This document shows, piece after piece, positions 27,586 to 36,884 of a stretch of 64,000 bases of DNA; position 1 is the first letter of the stretch; the number at the start of each line of letters is the position of its first letter. The position numbers and the translations under genes were made by a program. This DNA comes from Paucisalibacillus globulus (GTDB taxonomy: Bacteria; Bacillota; Bacilli; Bacillales; Amphibacillaceae): NCBI RefSeq assembly GCF_900184735.1, contig NZ_LT855388.1:124001-188000 (forward strand). Reading direction: 5' to 3'. Under the pieces are notes generated by a model. It searched no databases and was not told the DNA's origin. It worked only from the letters and a program-made list of their open reading frames with translations.

Positions 27586-27650
27586 AATGAACACCTCCAT
27601 CTATAATTGTACCAGAAAAAGTTCGGGAACAGGTTCATGATGATGTCAAA

Positions 27651-27677
27651 TAAAAAACCACAGATGATTTTCTGTGG
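27651..27677 (-). terminator. Intrinsic terminator of the zinc-ribbon gene
   Basis: Arms CCACAGA (27658-27664) and TCTGTGG (27671-27677), with a run of six T on the minus-strand side. Confidence 0.85.
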
Positions 27678-27678
27678 C

Positions 27679-27924
27679 CTATATAGGACGTTCTCCAAAT
27701 TTAATGAATGTATTTTCATCCTCAACAAGTCCACAAGAACCGCATTGGATTCGATATTTAGGACCATTATATAAGGTATGAAATGGCTCTACCTGACTAT
27801 TTTCATATTCATTCATGATATCGCCAGTTTGTGGATCTAATTTCACCGGTTTTGCTACTTGCTCTATAATGTTAAAACGCGAACGATTTGTTTTGCAATT
27901 TGGGCAACGATATTTTTGTGCCAT
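27679..27924 (-). CDS. Small zinc-ribbon protein
   Basis: 81 aa. Two Cys pairs, CPNC (residues 8-11) and CGSC (about 61-64), form a predicted zinc ribbon. The middle ([15 protein letters not shown]) is polar. It belongs to a set of uncharacterised Bacillaceae proteins of about 80 aa, and nothing in the sequence indicates more than a metal-bound nucleic-acid or protein-binding role. RBS GGAGGTGTG. It is followed closely by its terminator. Confidence 0.75.
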   Translation of the reverse strand: MAQKYRCPNCKTNRSRFNIIEQVAKPVKLDPQTGDIMNEYENSQVEPFHTLYNGPKYRIQCGSCGLVEDENTFIKFGERPI

Positions 27925-27988
27925 TCTTACACACCTCCAATGTTAGTATGAAACCATTGAAGGGTTTTATACTAGGAGGAATCCCACG

Positions 27989-28429
27989 CTAAAAAAGTCG
28001 CTTAAGTTTACTGAAGAGACCATCTTTTTTAGCATCATTATTGGATTGTTGCTGTTTGGGTTCTTCTTCATAAAATATATTTTCTTTATCGATTGCGTGG
28101 TCATAAGTGAGTACAGCACCGATGTCCGTTTCAACTTCTTTATTAGTAATTACGGTGTAAGGAATATGATGTTTGTTCGCCAAATCCTTCTCTGCTGTAA
28201 GAAATCTGGATGCTATATTTCCATTGAATAATAATTTCGCGTCCTTATTTTGCTTCATATGTTCTTCTAAAACTTGTAAGCCTTTATCTGTCATAACTTG
28301 GCCAATGGTTAAGGCTATGACAATACGTTCCCGAAGTGTTCCGAGAAAGTAATCTCGTTCCTTTTGTTTCGGTAATCGGGTTCCATATATTCCTTCTGTA
28401 AGATAATCTTCTACACTCTTCTTGCTCAT
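27989..28429 (-). CDS. yueI: YueI-family protein (DUF1694)
   Basis: 146 aa from ATG 28429, chosen for the CGAGG site 9-10 nt upstream; the ATG at 28453 has no good site. Landmarks of YueI: VEDYLTEGIYG, then FLGTLRERIVIALTIGQVM in the first 50 residues and a Rossmann-like alpha/beta body, ending in a Lys-rich tail GLFSKLKRLF. Conserved in Bacillales, function unknown, cytoplasmic. It is divergent from the lysoplasmalogenase-like gene with about 120 bp between their starts. Confidence 0.85.
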   Translation of the reverse strand: MSKKSVEDYLTEGIYGTRLPKQKERDYFLGTLRERIVIALTIGQVMTDKGLQVLEEHMKQNKDAKLLFNGNIASRFLTAEKDLANKHHIPYTVITNKEVETDIGAVLTYDHAIDKENIFYEEEPKQQQSNNDAKKDGLFSKLKRLF

Positions 28430-28549
28430 GATTGGATACCTCGCTTTATCCATTTATTATCTCTATTGTATAGCAGAAAAGCTTTCCCATGCAAAAAAAG
28501 GATTTTATCAAACTATTATAGAAGTATTTATGAGAAAGGTGGAGGGAGT

Positions 28550-29188
28550 ATGAATGGAACATTACTTACGATAATCATTATATCCGTGATTGGTTATCTC
28601 ATCTTTGCGATACACTTTAATTATAAAGTTTATAAGTATATTTGGAAACCAGGTACGATGGTGTTAATTATTCTGTTGGCAATAACAGAATCAGGTTTAT
28701 CATCTGCTTTTAGCTATTTAGTATTATTTGCTCTGTTGTTTTCCTTATTTGGGGATGTTTTCTTATTGAGAGAAGAATGGTTTGTTCATGGTTTAGCTAG
28801 TTTCCTTATTGCGCATATTCTTTATAGTATTGGAATTGTTGTTGCGTTTGATCTAAGATTTACTTTTACCACAAGTTCTCTCCTGATCATACTTATGATG
28901 ATAGCGATACTGTTTTTTCTTATTCTTCAACCAAATGTAAGAAAGAATGGTGGATGGGTTCTACTATTAGCGATAGCGGGTTATATTACTGTTATCACTA
29001 CAATGGTAGGTCTTTCTATCATGACGGGTGTTTCAATACTTATTACGGCCTCCATACTATTTTTCATCTCAGATGCTGTTTTAGCTTTCAATAAATTCGT
29101 AAAGAAGTTTCAGTTGGCAGATTATATAGTGATGAGTACTTATTTTATTGCACAATTACTTTTTGCCATAAGTTTAGGTGGCCATTAG
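28550..29188 (+). CDS. YhhN-family membrane protein (lysoplasmalogenase-like)
   Basis: 212 aa from ATG 28550, preceded by GGTGGAGGGAG. About seven or eight membrane segments; family landmarks are the FSLFGDVFLL stretch and FFISDAVLAFNKF, both with the conserved Asp residues expected at the active site of TMEM86/YhhN proteins. Vertebrate members cleave the vinyl-ether bond of lysoplasmalogens. The bacterial substrate is unproven. Monocistronic, convergent with the YfhD-like gene. Confidence 0.85.
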   Translation: MNGTLLTIIIISVIGYLIFAIHFNYKVYKYIWKPGTMVLIILLAITESGLSSAFSYLVLFALLFSLFGDVFLLREEWFVHGLASFLIAHILYSIGIVVAFDLRFTFTTSSLLIILMMIAILFFLILQPNVRKNGGWVLLLAIAGYITVITTMVGLSIMTGVSILITASILFFISDAVLAFNKFVKKFQLADYIVMSTYFIAQLLFAISLGGH

Positions 29189-29200
29189 GCCACCTAAACA

Positions 29201-29374
29201 TTATTGATTCCTAACACGTCTCTCAGCAGCTTTAGCTCTTTCTTGAGCCACAATATCATCATGGTCTGCGAGTTCTTTAGAATACTCTACATCAATTCCA
29301 TCGGAGAGTTGATTCTTAGGAGTCTGAGCAAGAAAATTTTTCCCTGTTGCTCTATTATGGTCACCACGTCCCAT
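29201..29374 (-). CDS. YfhD-family small protein
   Basis: 57 aa from the ATG with AGAGGTGAAAG upstream. It matches the YfhD family of short hydrophilic Bacillaceae proteins: Met-Gly-Arg-Gly start, a Lys/Gln-rich middle with FLAQTPKNQ, then DVEYSKELADHDD and an Ala/Arg-rich helix. Members are found mostly in spore formers. No function is established. Read toward the convergent gene with only 12 bp between stops. Confidence 0.8.
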   Translation of the reverse strand: MGRGDHNRATGKNFLAQTPKNQLSDGIDVEYSKELADHDDIVAQERAKAAERRVRNQ

Positions 29375-29425
29375 AACTTTCACCTCTTTCTGGAGTATTC
29401 AATCTATAGTATGAGCTAGAAGCTA

Positions 29426-29476
29426 AAAATAAAAACGAGTAATCAAAAGGAAATTCTTCCTTAAGATTACTCGTTT
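29426..29476 (-). terminator. Intrinsic terminator of the LTA synthase gene
   Basis: Long hairpin with outer arms AAACGAGTAATC (29433-29444) and GATTACTCGTTT (29465-29476), inner pair AAGGAA / TTCCTT, and a T-rich minus-strand tail. Confidence 0.9.
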
Positions 29477-29491
29477 AATTCTTATTTCTTC

Positions 29492-31483
29492 TTATTTGAT
29501 TGGATATGGTTGTTTATCATCTAAAGGTAATTCAGGATCTTCTTTTGCCTTAAATGGAACGCCAGATTCATTTCCGTAACGGTAATTAGACGGATCAACT
29601 GGTGTCCAATCTTCATTTGGAGTGTAGAATCTTAATAAATCTCCATTTAGCAGTTTATCAGATAATTCCAACTCATGAAGAACTTCATTTTTCATTTTTG
29701 TCATTTCTTCAGTTGGTTTAATCTTTTCGCCAGTCTCGTTATCATAAAAAGTACCGGAAACTAACGTGTATTCAGGAGTAACATAGTCGCCTCTGCGGAA
29801 TGGAACGAATTCTTTATGATCTTTAGAGAATAAATCAGTTCCAAATTGAATGTAATCTTGTCCATCGATGCCAAGTAAGTGCAACAATGTTGGCATAACA
29901 TCCATCTGTCCAGCATATTCGTGAACAGTTCCCATGCCCTCTACTCCAGGAATTTTTATTAATAATGGTACACGTTGTAATTGAGCATTCATAAATGGTG
30001 TAATTTCTTCCCCAATTAATTCACCCATTGCACGATTATGGTTGTTTGAAATACCATAGTGGTCACCGTATAACAGAATTACTGAATCCTCATACAAACC
30101 AGATTCTTTTAAATCATTAATGAATTGTTCTAATGCTTCATCCAAATAACGTGCAGTTTGGAAGTACGTATCAACCGATTTGTCTCCAGTTTCAGCTGGG
30201 GCAATAGTTGCTAATTCTTCCGGAATAACATATGGATGGTGATGAGTTAATGTCTGTAAATGAGCATAGAATGGTTCTTCTAGAGATTCAAGCATTGGTA
30301 TGGATTCTTCGAAGAACGGTTTATCTAAAAGTCCATAGTTAATGACATTATCTTCACTCATATCATAATAGCTGGCATCAAAGTACGTATCGATACCAAA
30401 TTGCTTGTAAATTTCATCACGGTTCCAGAATGATTTATAATCACCATGGAATACAGCAGAAGTATATCCTTGCTGTTGATTCATAATAGCCGGTAATGAT
30501 TGGTACGTATTGGTACCTCTAGTTGTAAAAGCAGATCCTGTTGGTAAACCATAGATAGAATTATCCATAATTAATTCTGCATCCGCAGTTTTACCTTGTT
30601 CCGTTTGGTGGAAGAAGTTATCAAAATACGTGAAATTTTGTTCAGGATCATTAACTAATGAGTTCATGAATGGTGTTACTTCTTCTCCATGTAATTCATA
30701 GTTAATTAGGAAGGTTTGGAAAGATTCCAAATGTATTTTAATAATATTCTTACCCTTTGCAACTCCAAACAGTTCTGGATTTGGTTCTGCATATTTATTT
30801 TTTGTATAGTTTTCAATTTCAGTAATATCATCACTATCCGCTAAAACACGTTGTGATGATGATTTAATATTTTGTATTGCATCATAAATAGTGAAGTTAT
30901 AAATTCCTAAATATTTCACAATATAATTACGATCAAATGTCCTTTTTAGTAGCTCTGGTCGGTCAGCTTCTGCTAGACCTAAGTTAAATGAGAATGCAAT
31001 TAGACCGATAATGAGAACTAAAATAGGCTTTTTACGGCTAATTCTTTCAGTTGACCAACCTTTTTTTAACCATATAAATAAAGCAATAAGGATGACAACA
31101 TCAAGCGCATAAAAAATGTCTGTCCAATTCATAAGACTAGCTATACTTCCTCCAAGACTTCCGAAGTTGTCAGTCTGGGATAATGTAGGAAGCGTAATAT
31201 AGTCATTGTTAAATCGATAGAACACGACATTAGCATATAGTAGAAAACTCATTAAAGCATCGATTACTATAATCCATAATCCCACTCGTCTACCTTTAGC
31301 AAATAAAGCAATGCCAAGGAATATCAATGCGGAGCTAAGTGGATTAAAGAAAAGTAAGAATTCCTGCGTTCCATTTTTTATATCTAAATTAAATTCAGTT
31401 GAGTAAATTAAATACGATTTTAACCAGAGTAAAATAACAGCTACAAAAAAGAAGGACATTTTTGATGTTAAGATTTTTTTCAT
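29492..31483 (-). CDS. Lipoteichoic acid synthase-family sulfatase
   Basis: 663 aa; of two adjacent ATGs the second (31483) gives the better spacing to GGGGTG. Five N-terminal membrane segments (to about residue 190) are followed by an extracellular sulfatase-fold domain. The nucleophile Thr lies in the EQGKTADAEL motif, with metal-site segments FHGDYKSFWNRDEIY and LLYGDHYGIS. LtaS-type enzymes polymerise glycerol phosphate from phosphatidylglycerol onto a glycolipid anchor. Bacillus carries several paralogues, so this could be the housekeeping enzyme, a primase or a stress form. Monocistronic. Confidence 0.92.
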   Translation of the reverse strand: MKKILTSKMSFFFVAVILLWLKSYLIYSTEFNLDIKNGTQEFLLFFNPLSSALIFLGIALFAKGRRVGLWIIVIDALMSFLLYANVVFYRFNNDYITLPTLSQTDNFGSLGGSIASLMNWTDIFYALDVVILIALFIWLKKGWSTERISRKKPILVLIIGLIAFSFNLGLAEADRPELLKRTFDRNYIVKYLGIYNFTIYDAIQNIKSSSQRVLADSDDITEIENYTKNKYAEPNPELFGVAKGKNIIKIHLESFQTFLINYELHGEEVTPFMNSLVNDPEQNFTYFDNFFHQTEQGKTADAELIMDNSIYGLPTGSAFTTRGTNTYQSLPAIMNQQQGYTSAVFHGDYKSFWNRDEIYKQFGIDTYFDASYYDMSEDNVINYGLLDKPFFEESIPMLESLEEPFYAHLQTLTHHHPYVIPEELATIAPAETGDKSVDTYFQTARYLDEALEQFINDLKESGLYEDSVILLYGDHYGISNNHNRAMGELIGEEITPFMNAQLQRVPLLIKIPGVEGMGTVHEYAGQMDVMPTLLHLLGIDGQDYIQFGTDLFSKDHKEFVPFRRGDYVTPEYTLVSGTFYDNETGEKIKPTEEMTKMKNEVLHELELSDKLLNGDLLRFYTPNEDWTPVDPSNYRYGNESGVPFKAKEDPELPLDDKQPYPIK

Positions 31484-31723
31484 CATATTCACCCCATCTT
31501 TTTACTCTTTCAATTGATAACCTTCTAGAGGAAAGTCGTCAAGTTATGATTTTAACGCAAAACAATCTATGAATCAAGTTAATTACCATTTTTTTCTATT
31601 GGGAAAGTTTGGGCGTATTGCTTAAATTACCTAATTTACACATTTCCTATGTCTATGTAATTAACTAGTAAGCTATGATAGAATATTACTTGCTTGTCCT
31701 AGATAGAAAGGAATTCTAAATTT

Positions 31724-32587
31724 ATGAAACAACAACAAAGAATACTCATGAAAGAATATTTACTAGTTATTTTTGGAGCAACACTAGTAGCATTATCTTA
31801 TAATGTATTTTTACTACCTTCAAAACTTGCAGCTGGTGGTATTTCAGGTGTAAGTACCGTATTATATGAATTATTTGGTTTTAGTCCAGCCGCAACGCAA
31901 TTTGTCATTAATATCCCTATATTTATTATCGGCTGGTTAGTATTAGGGAAAGATTTTGGTGGAAAAACGTTAGTCGGAACATTTTGGGTTCCGATGATGA
32001 TTGGCCTAACTGCTAATATACCTATTACGGTTTCCAATCCTTTTTTAGGGGGGCTTTATGGCGGAATAGTATTAGGAGTAGGACTTGGTATTGTATATAT
32101 TGGTAAAGGTTCTACGGGAGGAACAGCCTCCATTGCACAAATTCTAAAGAAGTTTACTGGAAAATCAAGTGGCTACACCCAACTAGTAGTGGATGGTGTA
32201 GTAGTTATTTCATCTATTTTCGTATTTAGTTTTGAATTAACTCTATTTGCACTGATGGCTATTTACATTTCTAGTAAGACAATTGACTTCGTGCAGTTAC
32301 GTACTTCAGCTTCAAAGCTTATCGTTATTATTACAGAAGATGAACAGAAAGTAACAGAACTAATTCGAAGTGGAATTGACCGCGGTCTAACAAAGATTAG
32401 ATCAGTAGGAGGATATTCCAATCAGGACAAGACATTAATTCTTTGTGTTGCAGAACAACAAGAAGCGGTTAAATTAAAAGGAATGCTTCAACAGGAAATA
32501 CCTGAGTCTTTTGTAATTTTCTTAAATGCCTCAGAAATTTTAGGAAGAGGCTTTACGTTGGATAAGTATTATGGGCAGAAGCTTTAA
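31724..32587 (+). CDS. YitT-family membrane protein
   Basis: 287 aa. Five membrane segments in the first 200 residues, with the conserved KLAAGGISGVSTVLY and GKGSTGGTASIAQIL stretches, are followed by the cytoplasmic DUF2179 domain (about 205-285, with IRSVGGYSNQDKTLILCV). The YitT/YqfU/YpjC group is widespread in Firmicutes and often in several copies; transport is suspected but the substrate is unknown. The ribosome site AGAAAGGAAT supports the start. Followed by a bidirectional terminator. Confidence 0.9.
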   Translation: MKQQQRILMKEYLLVIFGATLVALSYNVFLLPSKLAAGGISGVSTVLYELFGFSPAATQFVINIPIFIIGWLVLGKDFGGKTLVGTFWVPMMIGLTANIPITVSNPFLGGLYGGIVLGVGLGIVYIGKGSTGGTASIAQILKKFTGKSSGYTQLVVDGVVVISSIFVFSFELTLFALMAIYISSKTIDFVQLRTSASKLIVIITEDEQKVTELIRSGIDRGLTKIRSVGGYSNQDKTLILCVAEQQEAVKLKGMLQQEIPESFVIFLNASEILGRGFTLDKYYGQKL

Positions 32588-32597
32588 ATTTATTAAT

Positions 32598-32645
32598 AAA
32601 GGATATTTCATTAGGAGAAACTCCTTTTGAAATATCCTTTATTTT
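32598..32645 (+). terminator. Bidirectional terminator between YitT and AIM24 genes
   Basis: Perfect 12-bp arms AAAGGATATTTC (32598-32609) and GAAATATCCTTT (32629-32640), inner GGAG / CTCC, T-rich on both sides. Confidence 0.9.
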
Positions 32646-32646
32646 G

Positions 32647-33444
32647 TTATTTCCTATCTCCACTTAATAGATCAAATAGTCCCCCTGCAAGGCTACCTTC
32701 CCCTTTTGATCCACCACGCTGTGGGGCAGCTGCGAATATTCTACTAGCAAGTCTTGAAAATGGAAGTGACTGGATCCATACTGTTCCCGGTCCTCTTAGT
32801 GTTGCAAAGAACAGTCCCTCGCCACCAAAAAGGGCAGTCTTCACACCACCGACAAACTCAATGTTGTAATCAACAGTACCTGTCATCGCAACTAAGCATC
32901 CAGTATCAACACGCAATGTTTCTCCAGCTTGTAGTTCTCTTTTGTGGATAGTACCACCAGCATGAACAAATGCCATTCCGTCGCCTTCTAGCTTCTGCAT
33001 AATAAAACCTTCTCCGCCGAAGAAGCCAGTACCGATTTTTCGCTGAAATTCAATTCCCACGGAGACCCCTTTTGCAGCAGCAAGGAAAGCATCCTTCTGA
33101 CAAATCAGCTTTCCGTTTATTTGACTGAGGTCCATTGGTATTATTTTACCAGGATATGGAGAAGCGAAAGAAACATGTTTTTTCCCGGTCCCAACGTTAG
33201 TAAAGGTGGTCATAAATAGACTCTCACCAGTCAGCACACGCTTTCCTGCACCAAGTAATTTACCCATAAGTCCACTCTGATTACTCTTTGAACCATCCCC
33301 GAAGATTGTTTCCATCTGTACCTGGTCATCCATCATCATTAAACTACCTGCCTCAGCTATAACCGTTTCTTGCGGATCTAACTCCACTTCTACAAATTGC
33401 ATATCATCACCATACAGCTTGTAATCAATTTCATGATTAGTCAT
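32647..33444 (-). CDS. TIGR00266 / AIM24-family protein
   Basis: 265 aa from the third of three consecutive ATG codons (33444), the best spaced from GGGAGGG. Trp-RNA-binding-attenuator-like beta fold of the AIM24 family: Glu-Ala-Gly-Ser-Leu-Met near residue 32, [20 protein letters not shown], then repeated Gly-rich strands with FGGEG twice. It ends in a Gly/Ser-rich flexible tail. Bacterial members are soluble or membrane-associated and uncharacterised. Monocistronic between two terminators. Confidence 0.88.
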   Translation of the reverse strand: MTNHEIDYKLYGDDMQFVEVELDPQETVIAEAGSLMMMDDQVQMETIFGDGSKSNQSGLMGKLLGAGKRVLTGESLFMTTFTNVGTGKKHVSFASPYPGKIIPMDLSQINGKLICQKDAFLAAAKGVSVGIEFQRKIGTGFFGGEGFIMQKLEGDGMAFVHAGGTIHKRELQAGETLRVDTGCLVAMTGTVDYNIEFVGGVKTALFGGEGLFFATLRGPGTVWIQSLPFSRLASRIFAAAPQRGGSKGEGSLAGGLFDLLSGDRK

Positions 33445-33538
33445 CATCATTACCCTCCCATAATATGTAAGTATCTATTATACGTAATATAGGTATGTTT
33501 AGATTCATCATTTTAAGTCAATAAGTAAATATTTATTA

Positions 33539-33565
33539 CAAAAAGGGTGCTCGATCTGAGCACCC
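33539..33565 (-). terminator. Intrinsic terminator of the coat protein gene
   Basis: Perfect 8-bp arms GGGTGCTC (33545-33552) and GAGCACCC (33558-33565), followed on the minus strand by TTTTTG. Confidence 0.9.
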
Positions 33566-33582
33566 AAGGTAGTCAATTTAGA

Positions 33583-34200
33583 TTAATGAGGTAGTGTTCC
33601 TTGAACTGGTGCAAAACTATTGATGTAGTTTTGCATATCTTCTTGTTTTAATTGAGGTACTTGGTAATATTGATGTTTGTTTTGGTACAGGAATACTTCA
33701 TATGCCATTTCGATGATGTTAGGGATACTATCAGCAAATACCCTTCTTAGGACGGGGTTAGTTGACTCCAATGCTGCCATTGTAAACGCTGATGCACTAG
33801 ATTTTAGGCATCCCATCATAAAGCCGGTAACACATTGATCATTAATTTCATTCACAGATTGTGCGGGCTTTTTAGGTTGTGATGGTGTCATTCCATATAG
33901 TACATCATTTCCACTCGCCATATTATAGGTTTGTGTTTTAACAGATGGCTCATTCCCTGTTTTAAGTGTCTCAACAAGGGTGTTATACAGTTGAGTCAAA
34001 AATATCTTGTGTTGATTCATCATCGTTTTTAATTGTGGATCTTGAACATATTGCTCATAAATCATATATTGTTCCATTCCACCAACTAAACCGCCAATTG
34101 CTTCATGTGCATCAAATAACTCGTGACCACCATGACTTATATTAGCTGGCATTTGAGAAGTACCTGTTAAATTCTGTTGCTGTTGATTATTCATGTCCAA
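33583..34200 (-). CDS. CotF-family spore coat protein
   Basis: 205 aa. AAGGAGGT lies 8-9 nt before a TTG at 34200; the ATG two codons later is 14 nt away, so TTG is preferred. A Gln/Asn-rich start is followed by a helical ferritin-like CotF domain (about 25-185) with HELFDAHEAIGGLVGGMEQY and CVTGFMMGCLKSSASAFT, matching YraG/YraF-type coat proteins. It should be made in the mother cell and deposited in the coat. No sigma-K or sigma-E box was convincing by eye. Monocistronic. Confidence 0.85.
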   Translation of the reverse strand: MDMNNQQQQNLTGTSQMPANISHGGHELFDAHEAIGGLVGGMEQYMIYEQYVQDPQLKTMMNQHKIFLTQLYNTLVETLKTGNEPSVKTQTYNMASGNDVLYGMTPSQPKKPAQSVNEINDQCVTGFMMGCLKSSASAFTMAALESTNPVLRRVFADSIPNIIEMAYEVFLYQNKHQYYQVPQLKQEDMQNYINSFAPVQGTLPH

Positions 34201-34430
34201 GTTAAATTACCTCCTTAAGAAGAATCAAGTATATTTTTGACTATTACTGACTGAAATATCCTAGCCATTTATTAGGAAAGATGTGTTTGATTGGCATAAA
34301 TGAGATGTTATATAAGGAGGATAATAATAACTGATACATTAACATGCTTTTAAGTATGTTCCGAATTATAGTAAATGAATTTTTTCCTAATAAATGCTAC
34401 GATTAAATTGAAAATAGGGAGGGGAAGCGA

Positions 34431-35378
34431 ATGCAAGGAAGATTACCGATTCAAATTACGGACCGAATACATTTAATTGATGGATTCGATATGGGGATTC
34501 CTTCAAGAACTGGTACATATGTTATTGATGAAGAAGAACTTACCATTGTGGAAACCGGACCTAGTCCCTCAATCAAACATATAAGAAAAGGCCTTCAAGA
34601 TTTAGGGCATACATTAAATGAGGTCAAATATATCATACTTACACATATTCATTTAGATCATGCTGGTGGAGCAGGTGTACTTATTAAGCTTTGTCCCCAT
34701 GCAAAGGTTATTGTTCATCCACGAGGAAAAAGACATTTAATTGATCCTGTGAAATTAACTGGTGGAGCAAGAGCAATCTATGGGGAAAGCTTTTCAGAGT
34801 TCTTTGATCCTGTGGAACCAATTCCAGAGGATAAAATCATGGTAAAAGATGAAGGGGATACCCTCCAAATTGGGCCAGAGTGTACATTGCAATTCTTGGA
34901 TACACCTGGTCATGCTCGGCACCATCTTGGGATATATGATCCAGTCAGTAATGGAATGTTTACTGGAGATACGGCAGGAGTTCGTTATGACCAATTAGAT
35001 CCGCTAGGAATTGATTTGTTCTTACCCTCGACCTCACCAAACCATTTTGACCCAACAGCTATGCATGAATCTATCGATCGAATGTTGGATATGAATTTAG
35101 ATTTTATCTACTTTGGGCATTTTGGTTCAACATTAAAAACAACAAAAGCCTTACATCAAGTATCAGAGTGGTTGGATATTTTTGTAGATGAAGGAGAGCG
35201 GGTTATAGCAGAGGGGAAAGGGTATGATGTTCTCGCTGTGAGAATGTTTAATCGTGTGAAAGAGCACCTTAAACAACTGCAAGTCCCTGATGATCATCCT
35301 GTTTATATATTAATTAATTTAGATATGCAAATAAGTGCACTTGGAATAATTGACTATTTTCAAAAGCTTAAGCAATAA
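34431..35378 (+). CDS. MBL-fold metallo-hydrolase
   Basis: 315 aa. The metallo-beta-lactamase signature is complete: THIHLDHAGG (residues about 69-78, binuclear metal site), a later His in TPGHARHHLG, Asp in FTGDTAG, and His in FGHFGS. The N-terminal two thirds carry the fold, and the last 80 residues are a helical extension. It is close to the uncharacterised hydrolases of Bacillus (YflN/YobT type). The substrate is unknown. RBS GGGAGGGGAAG; a terminator follows. Confidence 0.88.
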   Translation: MQGRLPIQITDRIHLIDGFDMGIPSRTGTYVIDEEELTIVETGPSPSIKHIRKGLQDLGHTLNEVKYIILTHIHLDHAGGAGVLIKLCPHAKVIVHPRGKRHLIDPVKLTGGARAIYGESFSEFFDPVEPIPEDKIMVKDEGDTLQIGPECTLQFLDTPGHARHHLGIYDPVSNGMFTGDTAGVRYDQLDPLGIDLFLPSTSPNHFDPTAMHESIDRMLDMNLDFIYFGHFGSTLKTTKALHQVSEWLDIFVDEGERVIAEGKGYDVLAVRMFNRVKEHLKQLQVPDDHPVYILINLDMQISALGIIDYFQKLKQ

Positions 35379-35383
35379 TGATT

Positions 35384-35420
35384 AAGGGTAGCAGTGAGCA
35401 CATTCATTGCTACCCTTTAA
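35384..35420 (+). terminator. Intrinsic terminator after MBL gene
   Basis: Arms AAGGGTAGCA (35384-35393) and TGCTACCCTT (35408-35417), then TAATATAG. The T run is short. Confidence 0.7.
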
Positions 35421-35469
35421 TATAGTTGATGTTAATTTATTAGAAACTGTGCTGCTAGTATTCTTTTTG

Positions 35470-35661
35470 GGGAGCACCATACCCGCTACGGAAATACACT
35501 CCGCTTTTACTGTCAGCACAGGGGCGACATCTGCTCGGAAGAACCGTCGCAGTGTCTACCTTGCCGCGGGCGGCCGGTGAGCCTCCTCGTGCTTACGCAC
35601 TGCGGGGTCTCACCGATGCCTATCCTCCCGCAGGAGTCTCCGTGTATTTCCTTCGCTAGTA
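35470..35661 (+). repeat. GC-rich modular palindromic repeat, copy A
   Basis: Starts with the shared ACCCGCTACGGAAATACAC block and ends with GGAGTCTCCGTGTATTTCC then GCTAG, so the ends can pair into a long stem. The inner module has GGTGAGCCTCCTCGTGC and GGGGTCTCACCGATGCC. Unlike the other copies it holds an extra segment of about 55 bp (about 35508-35562) inside the left arm. No inverted partner lies beside it. It fills most of the 35.4-35.8 kb gap; no gene is seen there. Confidence 0.85.
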
Positions 35662-35806
35662 TAGAGTGAAAGAATAATTTAAACACCACTTATCTCAAAA
35701 ACATAGTATTATTCCTCCATACTTATCAATCTTACAGGGTAATTACCACACAGTTTCTTTTAAATCAACATACGTAAAACTACAACTCCTTAGCTAACAA
35801 CTAAAT

Positions 35807-36865
35807 TTAATTAATAAACTGATTGCTAGCTAAGATACCTCTTGTTTCTAAAGCTTCTAGGATTTTGTTATAAGCATCTTCTGTATTACCTGCTTGAATG
35901 ATTATTTTCTCACCTATAAAGTCTTTTGTAGAATGTTCATATCTTGGGTCATAATAATGCTCCAACAACAAGCTTGTTGCTTCAACGTAGTTTTCTTGGT
36001 TGAGGAATTCTCCAATTTGTTTTGCTACTGGTGTATGGATTCGTTTTTTGATGATATGGAATGCCTCAAGGAACCGTTCAGGGGATCCCCAAGGTTGGTA
36101 ATCATCTAAAATATTCCGCACTCTCTCTTCGATCGGTAGTTGAATAATGAGTTGTAATCCTTTTTCTTTCTTCTCGTAAAGGAAATCAGGTATAAGTATT
36201 TTGCCAATACGCTTACTTTCCCCTTCGACAAATACAAATGGAGTACTTTCATAATCCATCATTTTTTCAACTAAAAGTGAATCAAATCGCTTCTGATTAC
36301 TTGGATTTAGTCCAATATGTCCAAAAATGGACCCCCGATGATTAGCCATTTGTTCTAAGTCGATTACAGGGTATCCATTACACGCTAACTTTTTCAAAAT
36401 AGCGGTTTTTCCAGTACCGGTGAAGCCGTTAAGGACAATGAACTCTGGTTGGAAGGTTTCTTTTTCTAAGTATTCTAGAACAAAGTTGCGATATGAACGG
36501 ATCCCGCCAGCTAAACGGGTAGATTCGATGTCCATTAATCCAAGGACGGTCGCTGCTGTTTTACTTCTCATTCCTCCACGCCAGCAAAAGACTGTTATAG
36601 AGGTATCTATCTTCCTAAATTCTTGAATATAGGCGGGAAGCTTTTGGGAGAAAATCTGTAAACCTCGTTCTTTCGCTTCTGCCGGACCGACTTTTTTATA
36701 GATGGTTCCAACTTCCGCTCGCTCTATATCGGTGAATATCGGAATGTTGATACTACCAGGTATTGTGCCTTGTTCAAATTCTTTTGGTGAGCGAACATCT
36801 ACTAATGTGTGGCTTTGTTTTGTTCTTTTTTCCAATAATTCAAGTAAGGAAATATCCTGAACCAT
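35807..36865 (-). CDS. mnmH: tRNA 2-selenouridine synthase
   Basis: 352 aa. N-terminal rhodanese domain (about 1-130) with the catalytic Cys in FCWRGGMRSK, followed by a P-loop domain with GFTGTGKT (about 146-153). This is the YbbB/SelU/MnmH layout. The enzyme replaces sulfur by selenium at the wobble uridine of tRNAs for Lys, Glu and Gln, using selenophosphate. It lies 19 bp downstream of selD on the same strand, and together they make a complete selenouridine route. Full length, no damage. Confidence 0.95.
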   Translation of the reverse strand: MVQDISLLELLEKRTKQSHTLVDVRSPKEFEQGTIPGSINIPIFTDIERAEVGTIYKKVGPAEAKERGLQIFSQKLPAYIQEFRKIDTSITVFCWRGGMRSKTAATVLGLMDIESTRLAGGIRSYRNFVLEYLEKETFQPEFIVLNGFTGTGKTAILKKLACNGYPVIDLEQMANHRGSIFGHIGLNPSNQKRFDSLLVEKMMDYESTPFVFVEGESKRIGKILIPDFLYEKKEKGLQLIIQLPIEERVRNILDDYQPWGSPERFLEAFHIIKKRIHTPVAKQIGEFLNQENYVEATSLLLEHYYDPRYEHSTKDFIGEKIIIQAGNTEDAYNKILEALETRGILASNQFIN

Positions 36866-36884
36866 TCTAACACCTTCTTAATTA